Assembly: GCF_023078275.1 (NCBI RefSeq)
Contig: NC_062971.1
Coordinates: forward strand, 930,001-994,000
Reading direction: 5' to 3'
Length of the DNA stretch: 64,000 nucleotides
Origin: Leguminivora glycinivorella
Taxonomy: Eukaryota; Arthropoda; Insecta; Lepidoptera; Tortricidae
In this document: positions 56,009 through 64,000 of the stretch, piece by piece
Layout of the letters: each line of letters starts with the position of its first letter
Numbering within the stretch: position 1 is the first letter of the stretch
Program-made: the position numbers and the translations under genes
Notes under the pieces: model-generated
What the model was told of the DNA's origin: nothing
What the model saw: the letters and a program-made list of their open reading frames with translations, nothing else
Databases searched by the model: none

Positions 56009-57100
56009 TAATTTAGAGATGATGAATGTTTATAGATGTAAGAATGTTTTGAATGGGATGAATGACTGAATGATGTGTGTCTTGAATTTTTTTTTATAGA
56101 ATGAGTGGATTGATATAGACAGACAGCGCTGGAAAGTGGTCAAAACTAGTTTGGTCGGAATTTGCGGGGAATAAACAGCGGGGGGGATTTTGGGAACACA
56201 TTAGTCATAAAATTCTTATTGGTTAGGTTAAAATCCAATGGATTCGACCCATTTCAAGGGTAGTTTTTTGTGACTACTAACTACACAAGGTAATAAGACC
56301 CACACTGAATCCACACACCTCATCTTGAATGGGATGTATTTGACAATCGACATATTTAAGGGCCGATATCGTCTAGTGAGAACGAGGCTCTTTTCAATAT
56401 TTGGTTCCTTGTTATGTGTTCAAATATGTGAAGTTTAGTATTATCAAATCATTTCTTTATTTGATCATGATATGGTACCGAGTTGAGGTACATGCTTATG
56501 TCATTTAAGGTTTGTTTTATAAAAAAAAAAAAAAACACATCCAAACAGATCTTAAGTCAGTATATTTTATTCAAGTATGAGACATGCGCCAAAACATGTG
56601 GCTGGAGTGATTAGGTAGAGGAATTGGTTTGAGTTCCGGCAATGGAGATTGAAGGCTCTGGACTTATAATGAGAGCTCTAAAGGTTTCTTCGTAATTGCG
56701 TGGGAAGTTATTGTGAACTCGTTGAAATTACTACGGTAATTATTCCGGTCCAACAGTGTGGATGGAATGAATATTCGCCGCGACCGGGGAACGAGCTAGC
56801 AAGAACGGGTTAATAGGACCTATCAGATTCACAACCTGGTATCCCTGGCGATGCGTGGACTCTGAGGAAGGAGTTATCATGGTTCATTGTCGAAATTCTG
56901 ATGAGCTAATTTCAAAACTGAGTCGCTAGCAGTTGCATAGTATTGGAATACACACCACACGATTAGAAATGGGGGATATTTCCGACTGATCTAGAAATAT
57001 TTTTCTTTTATTCTTTTATTCAGTTTTATTGCTTCTTTTGCTAGATCAGATTGCAATTTTTTACAAAACTACTTTGTAATTTGTAAAAAATAGTCAATCT

Positions 57101-57110
57101 TGGGGGCGAG
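57101..57110 (+). other. Polypurine-tract-like sequence before second LTR
   Basis: TGGGGGCGAG lies 1 bp before TGTAACA. It is purine-rich, with a T and a C, and sits where plus-strand priming occurs in LTR elements. Confidence 0.5.
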
Positions 57111-57111
57111 T

Positions 57112-60102
57112 TGTAACAGAACAAGCGTCTATGACGAGGAAATGGACTCGTTATTACATATAAAACTTACGGCGAATCAACTTTTCCTTGACCAACTTTT
57201 TGGTGCATATTTCCTTCGGGATTTCATTGAATATTTTAACAAATAATATCTTTGATGGTTTATCACATGTTTAGTCACGTCTTCACTCATAAAATTCACT
57301 ATTATTTGATGCAAAACAGGTTGGAAAAACGTATTTATCAACAAACTACGTTCGCATGGGCGAAGTACTGACACTGACAGTTGTCAACTGCGTAACGTTC
57401 CGATATTATGTCTGGATTTCATTTACAAGTCAAAGAAATAATAATGACTAATATTGGTTATTATGCTTCCTGAGTATATCATTCAATGTAACATTTAGTA
57501 ACAGATAAAATATTTCATTGCGAAATTACTTACAAAATAAATAAGAATGTTCCACAAAATAATATTTACGTAAAAATATTTGCGAATCGCTCCACTATTG
57601 GACTACATAGGTATCAATATCAATAGCTCTGTCTCTCTCTAAAACACGTGTACTCGGCACGTGTTGATAAGCAAACATCCGTGTGTTAATCGTGAACTCT
57701 AATGCATAGGGCATAAGACTTAGTAAACAAAGCACACGATTGAGTAGCCATCTTGTCGGAAGTCGGATGTCAGAAGTCGGAAGTCCGATGTCAGAAGTCG
57801 GAAGTCGAATGTCAGAAGTCGGAAGTCCGATGTCAGAAGTCGGAAGTCGGAGATAGAATCTATAAAAGGGTCGGAGCGAGCCGACGCGCGTGATTCTTAA
57901 AATATCTACAAGACTAACAGTGTCTCTGGCTTTCGTGTGTTACTGGTGAGTGAAGTTGTTCTGCTATTATTTCTCTGTTTGTTTTTACTTGGAAATTATT
58001 CTAAGTGATTGTAAACTTTGAAATTGTGTCTCTGTTTGATTGTGCGGGGACAATATCGTCGTACAATTGAATTTAGACCTGTGGTGGAATTGCTTTACCG
58101 TCAGTTGTGGGGTTATTTTAGTGTTCTATTTATAGTGTAGTGTTACATTTAAATTAAGTGTATAGTGAAGTTTTCTGTGCTTTGTTTCATGAGTGCCGTC
58201 AAGCAATACAAAGACTGGGTCGATGTATGGCTGGTGCTTGGAGATAAGTCTGTGTTTGGTTTTGTAGGGAGTAATTCTTGCAAAACTAAGCTTAGATTAT
58301 AGCACGTAAAGGAAACTTCACTCGTTTGTTTAGTTGGTCAGTAAAATTGAATTTAGTAATTTTCTATGGGGTTATTTTGTGAAAGTTATAAGCCAGATCA
58401 TTGTTTGTGACAGACTGTTGTCCGGCTAGGCGCTTCTTCCCTTACGGTGTCAAATAAGAGGCGTTTAGGGGTCTTTTTGTTCCAAGTGGAGGGCTTGGAC
58501 GCTTTTCTATACTTACAAAAGCGTATTTTCTCACCGGTCTCAAAGAGTCCAACTGTTAGATGGAAGTGAGGACTTTCCCGATTGACGAAAGACATTAGGA
58601 GTAATCCTTGCTCACTGAAGTCGGCAGTATTTGAGGCTGGGGTCCTATATATATTTATATTTATTTACTCGGTGCTCTAGTCCATGCTGGCGTTGGTCGC
58701 TGGGGATTTCGGTTGTGATCGATCCACATCTAAGTAAAGTTGATCGCAGCTGGGTCTCTCATGTGGCTGGTACTGGTGTGTCCTGGAATACTGGATATAT
58801 ACACGGATAGGGCGATCTACTCTCTGCTACCCTAGCCTGCGGGCAAAAGCAGAGGGGGGGATCATAACTCAAGCCTATAGGTTGCCTATCTCAGCTTCGC
58901 TGGCTGAACTGTACAGCTTATGGTAGGGATACACTTGTGCATATTTTGAACACAAGATCTATGGTAAGTGAGGGTCTGTGTTTCAGATATGTTAGAGTAG
59001 GGAAAACGATAGGATTAGGGTAGAGTCACACACTATTTCTATGAAAGTAGAGTTCTTTTATGATTGGTTTTGGAATATAATTGGTCAACGTGTATTGTGG
59101 AGAAATAATTTAACTACTACTATTTATATGGTTTAAATGGACTTTAAATGTGGTGTTTACTATCTTAAAATATGTGGTAAAACTGGTAATTTATAAAATC
59201 TCTTATTACTTAATTTATTTGAGTGAAATTAATAATTGTGGTAGCAATTTCTGATTTTTCGGTGTGGCTGCGGGACACTTAGTGTTGCTAACTGGTTTTT
59301 CAAGGTAAATTCTATCAAGTTGGTTAGGGAAACAAACTATTCTTTGGAATAAAAAGCATAGGTTTGTTATAGGGCCCAGTGGCATGCGAGCGCCGTCCAC
59401 TGATGGAAAGTCAAAAGCTTAGAAAAGTTAGTAGACTTAGTTCTTATAAAAGTTAGCAACTGCTCGGTGTTTCGATAAAACATTAGAAAAATCGAGAAGT
59501 TATGGTCTATTAGCAGTATTGGGGAAAGGGGGGATTAGCTAGGGAAAAGAAACAAAACAAAATAAAAGGGGGTTAGTTCGTAGATAGATAGCCCTTCAGG
59601 CTTACTTGCTTAGGATGCCTGATAAAGTGGTTTGATCAGGTTAGGGATTCAGACGGCAACGCAAGGCAGTCCTGCAACTCGAATCCACTAACAAGGCGTA
59701 GCCGATGATTACCAAAATATTTTTTAATATTTATTTCATGTATGTTTCACTCACTAACTTCTATACTAAAAATTTCTTCATCACGTTATTAATTTTCTCA
59801 CATATAACTTTCTAGGCCTAAATCTGATAGAATACTCTACTATAACACTATATTATTATGCTACAATAACCTTTATTCTTCTTTAAAATATAAATAAATA
59901 AAATTTTGAATATAAGTCTAAAATACAGCTGATACTCATTAAAGGATCTAGGTTATCGCGGTTCACATCGAAGGGTTCTACTTATTCACGCTAGACGATC
60001 ACAAGGCCAAATTTAAGGGGTATATTTAAAGGGGGGTTAGCTATAATGTTGGTTAGTCAAGTAAGTAAGTAGATAAGTAAGGTGAGCGGAGGTTTAGTTA
60101 CA
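57112..60102 (+). repeat. Second LTR (shared between units)
   Basis: It is the same length as the first LTR (2,991 bp) and differs by one missing G near 59645 and one extra G near 60030, both in G-runs; I see no substitutions. It carries the 21-bp repeat (57755-57851) and TATA box (57861). It serves as the 3' end of unit 1 and the 5' end of unit 2. Confidence 0.75.
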
Positions 60103-63100
60103 TTTGGTGCCGTGACCAGGATCTAAGATGTGCTCTGTAGAACACATCTTGGATACCAAGGTTTACAAATAAATAATAGCCTTACCAGGCTACATTTGTT
60201 GTTGTGAAGACGAGTGGGTGTGCTGTATTTCTGACTTATTTCATCTCTAAATAAAACTCATATACCTAATATTTTTATTCAATCGCTATTTCATAAAAAC
60301 AAAAATAACTTTATTGTTAGTAAACACGTCTGTAGTTTTTCTTCCATTGTTGGTTCTTGCCGCGTTCCGGGCGAAGTCATGCATCGATGCGGAGTCAATT
60401 GTATGTTCATCTCCTTCCACTGGTATCTAAAAAAAAAACATAGTAATAAAAGTAAAGTAGCGTAGTAAACTAAGACAAAAAAATATTTCTAGGAAATTAG
60501 TTCATAGTCGTAGTGGTTAAACATCGTCCCCAATAGGCGATTCGGGTTGCATTACTACGTAGCAATTATTGGCATTGGTGCATCTTGACGTTCCTTTGCG
60601 TCTATGCATAGTACTATTATTTATTCTGTGCCTTAATGTATGTTTTTCTAGCTGTGGGATAGGCGGGGCTAGTACGTAAAATACTAGGTACTTATAGAAA
60701 AAATACCCATGTACCTAAAATAAAAGGCCGGAGGCGCGGAGCTAAGCACTTTAGAAGAGTTTGCCACCTCGTGACCGGAATTGGAAACATAAGTGTGTGA
60801 ACTATGTACAATAGCAATAGAATTTCATGTTAAAACAAATAGTTCTCTATATGTCTAGTACATTTTCATAGCAGGCTCTGCCATCTTCAGGGCTATTTTG
60901 AAAGCTCACATCACGTTTGCACTTCACACCGGAGATCGGATAGCTTCGCTGCTGTCTTATATAGTCTATGAACACTCTGATGATATACATATTCCTAGCA
61001 GGCTTGTTATACAGAATTTCATTCATAGGCAGGATAACTACAGTCTAGATGTAAGGTTATTTTCCTAAAATAATCTAGGATACCTAAGCCCTAGATTTAA
61101 GACCTAGTAATACAAGAAGATAGGCTCTAGTCTAATGGCTATGGGGGCGCGATTATTCATTGTCGCGCTGAAGTACAATATTATATGGGGCGTCCCGCCA
61201 TTTTTCTATGAATACTGAATAGCTACACGCATGTGGTATTATGACAAGTACATCCTTCGATGGATGGTTTGTTTACATTTCAGTTGTAACGCTATAATCT
61301 ACGTATTGTCTCACAGGATTTCATACATCATACAATAAATTGACAAAGTCTTTATACTGAATATTTTCACTATGAGAACAAATGTCTGTCTGTTAAGATA
61401 TATGTATTAATCATGTTAGGACTAATTTAGTTCATTAGCTTATAAGTCATCATATATTTTCATATTACATCCGTAGTAAACAAGCATATGTCCCTCTTGA
61501 TGGTGAGAGGTCACTGTAGCCTATATCTGCCAATTATTTCAATAAATTAAATGCACTGTACGAATTTCAACTTTCTATACGTATATATTTTTACTGTAGT
61601 AATACAAATAAGTATGTATGTATAAATAAGATTTTTAATAGCTCCATATGACATGAGTTCGTTACCTCACATAATAAGCTGTAGGCTAGTCTAAAATAGT
61701 AAGTGTAAAACCATACAATTATTATGTTCGGTAGATTGGGTACACAGCTTTTATACAATATTTCACAAGTCAGGAGTATGCCAACATACTGTACTTCATT
61801 ACAACCATGTCAAACATATCCTACGAAATATTAGCATTACCAGCATCTGGGAGGTCGTACCTCGCCATACCCTAACTCCACCACTGCTTGATCATTGTCA
61901 CAATTGCTTAATGAATTTCAGGAAAATTGATTGAAACTTGTAATATTCCTGTTAAGTAGGCATAGATAATAAGCACTATTATCATTATAAAACCATATTT
62001 TACTGAGGTTCAGAAAAAGTATGTAGTATGTGGTACGCATTAAGTATGTAAACTTACCTAACATGACCGGGTCCAGTCTGATTGTCGGATTACTTTGTTG
62101 TTCAGTAACGTTGAGCATGAGCTGGTAGTGTAGATCAGTGAGTCCTCAGTACACTGAAAGGAAACGTCAGAGATTAGAAATGTTCATGTAGATAGCGTAA
62201 GAAAAGGGTTTAGTTTTAGAGTGGGGTTCTGCCAAATAGGAACAATATTATTTCATTTATCTACTCACGGGGGCGCGTCGCTTAATTTTTGGAACTAAGA
62301 CACGCCCGTGAGAAATATTGTGTCAGAAAAAACAACGCATACAGCAAAATTTACAAAAAGGAAATTAAAAATAAAAAAGTTTGAGAACCCCTGCCTTGCA
62401 GTGCATATCTACACGAGTTAGGACATAAATGAGTTAGTAATAAGTTTGCTTAGCCAATAAAATGATGATGAGTCAGTTAAGTTTGATTTTTATCCGGTCG
62501 CTCATGCCTCGCCGTTTTGCTTTACGCTTCACTTCAATTTTCTAGATAATGATGCCATGAGCTGTTCACTTTTAAATTTAATAATTAGAACGTGTTATTA
62601 TATAATAATACATAAGTACCTTTCGTTTATATGAAGTCAGTAGATATATGGAAGACGGTCCAACTGAAGCGTGGCCTCTCGGGTAAAACCTGAAATTGTA
62701 CATATTGAAAGATTAGTTAAAAAAGGGTGTATGTATGTTTAAGGAATCTTATTTATAAATACGTATCATTAAGATTGTTTATATTTATCTAGGCCATTCA
62801 TGGTTAAGAAAAAAGAAGAAGAACAACCATATCCATGTTTCTATGTAAAATTTCCTGTCGAGTCGTTTTTCTCACTAAGTAGAGTTAATTAAGTTAAAAG
62901 GTAGCTGTTTAGTGGCAATGATTTTTTGTACTTACTTGGGAATTGTGCTAAGACGGAGTACAGTCCATAAAAAGACACACCGGAAAATTCCTCAGTCCAC
63001 CTGCACATTGCCGACAGCTGGTTGATGTTCTTCGAGGATGGTTACCCATTTCATATACTGAAAATTAATACATACATTGTTTAAACTCAATGTAGCAGAA

Positions 63101-64000
63101 ATAAAATCTATGCTAAGTCTGGATTTTTAGTCTACATAATTTTATTTAAGTATCAGACGTCAAGTTTTATCTTTGAAAAATACAAAATTAAAGTTTGGAC
63201 AAGATTCAATGCCTATTTTTAAATGCCATGACATTCATTTGAGGTCCTACAAATATTGCTTTCCATAATCCATAAGCTTGAGAAATTTTATTGGTTGGAA
63301 CGGAAACAACATTACAAGTTCCAAGTACAGTTAGGAGACCTAGGTCAAGTAAATTAGTCAAAGATATAATTTTAATGCTTACCGTTTAACCAAGGTATGT
63401 TCAGTTTCTATAAATATTGTTTTCCATAAAATTTGTGGCAGATGTGTAGAAATATCGGGCATTGTAAATTCCAATTAGATGTTGACTGAAAAATCAAACA
63501 ACCATATAAATCTCATTGAAAGTAGCAAATATATTTTGACAGTTAGGCCTATTTCACGTACATTTAGATCCTCTTAGGGAATGTGAAAGTCAGAAATTAA
63601 CGTGGGAAATTTACTATCAATAACTTATCTGACGACAGAACAATGAAATAAGCAACATTTCACCATATATATTCGGTCTAGTCGTTGTATTTCGCAAGTA
63701 TGTTCTGCTGGGTTTCGAAAACGACGACTAGTTTGGAAACACATCAAATAATAAAACAAAAGCTTACCTTTCATGCAAAACTGCTTTTGAAGTAGGCAAT
63801 TAGTTCACTTTATCAATTGAGGCATAGCCCGATAAGACATCCTTTGCATGGGCTGTTTGCTCATTAGATCATGAGTATGAGCACTAAATTCTTCTATTAT
63901 CTTGATGAGAAACACAACAAAACACATGTCCATTGCATTCACGTTTTTTTTTTCCAACAATAATGTCATGTCAATTTCGTAACCTCACTTTCGCTAACGG
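60103..64000 (+). mobile_element. Internal region of second unit, cut by the window end
   Basis: It repeats 47803-51704 from the primer-binding site (60105-60122) onward. Differences noticed are one A fewer in an A-run near 62376 and three A fewer near 62812. The antisense exon candidates are all present again. A third LTR is predicted to begin near 69,408 if the unit length is kept. Confidence 0.8.

Larger units (their letters stand above)
47803..57111 (+). other. Internal region of the LTR element, copy 1
   Basis: No retroviral-type protein motif is found in any frame. Contents besides the antisense exon candidates are: a degraded LINE-like end at 49162-49250; a SINE-like head at 53600-53690; a plus-strand exon candidate at 53167-53222; an (ATC)n run near 54890; a (TG)n run near 55990; and AT-rich filler. 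Poly-A/T runs at 52530, 52700, 55180 and 56520 may be tails of old insertions. Confidence 0.55.
44812..60102 (+). mobile_element. Large non-coding LTR retrotransposon, complete LTR-internal-LTR unit
   Basis: It spans two 2,991-bp LTRs and a 9,309-bp internal region. What I see: LTR ends TGTAAC...GTTACA; a primer-binding-site-like TGGTGCCGTGACCAGGAT 2 bp after the 5' LTR; a purine-rich TGGGGGCGAG just before the 3' LTR; a TATA box in the LTR. These are hallmarks of LTR retrotransposons. No frame above about 70 codons exists in the internal part, and no Gag, protease, reverse transcriptase or integrase motif is seen. It is therefore a LARD-like non-autonomous element or a fully decayed one, although near-identical LTRs argue against decay. 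The 3' LTR runs straight into a second internal region and not into host flank, so units are in tandem. An alternative is a plain segmental duplication that happens to start at an LTR-like end. Confidence 0.65.

Noticed and set aside
44812..64000. LTRs of at least 6.9 kb with a short internal region
   Set aside because: GTTACA followed by a primer-binding-site-like sequence at 47802-47822 gives a better LTR end at 2,991 bp, so the longer identity is a tandem unit repeat.

Overview
The window is eukaryotic, AT-rich, non-coding DNA from an insect, most likely a moth or butterfly (Lepidoptera). It has tRNA-derived SINEs with AATAAATA-type tails, several LINE 3' ends of kinds I associate with moths, a TTAA-flanked piggyBac-like element and many palindromic miniature transposons (MITEs). 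There is no bacterial or phage gene organisation, and I see no intact conserved protein-coding gene. The longest open frames are produced by a 120-bp satellite and are not genes. Coding remnants are two THAP zinc-finger N-termini, three LINE reverse transcriptase or C-terminal pieces, a decayed piggyBac transposase start, and a few unidentified short frames.

Layout. 0.9-7.6 kb: two arrays of the same 120-bp satellite in opposite orientation (about 1557-3545 and 4421-6548, with a stub at 7093-7114) flank a loop of about 0.9 kb that carries the first codons of a THAP protein. A second THAP start lies just outside on the minus strand (7535-7612). The arrangement resembles a foldback element. 7.7-31 kb: a mosaic of MITEs, SINEs, LINE ends and a diverged local tandem duplication (12.0-12.6 and 13.4-14.3 kb). 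31-44.8 kb: more of the same, with a clean 960-bp piggyBac-like element (37359-38318), an RTE-type LINE C-terminus (36126-36245) and a LINE reverse transcriptase relic (42142-43083) split by a MITE.

44.8-64 kb: a near-perfect direct repeat with a 12,300-bp period. I read it as tandem LTR-internal-LTR-internal units of one large LTR retrotransposon. The LTR is 2,991 bp, begins TGTAAC and ends GTTACA, and is followed 2 bp later by a primer-binding-site-like sequence. A purine-rich tract precedes the second LTR. No gag or pol frame is seen in the 9.3-kb internal part, which instead carries antisense segments bounded by good splice signals. In the parts I compared by eye, the copies differ only by homopolymer length, so they are either very recent or an assembly artefact.

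Family names given for repeats are from memory of insect repeat types; no database search was possible.
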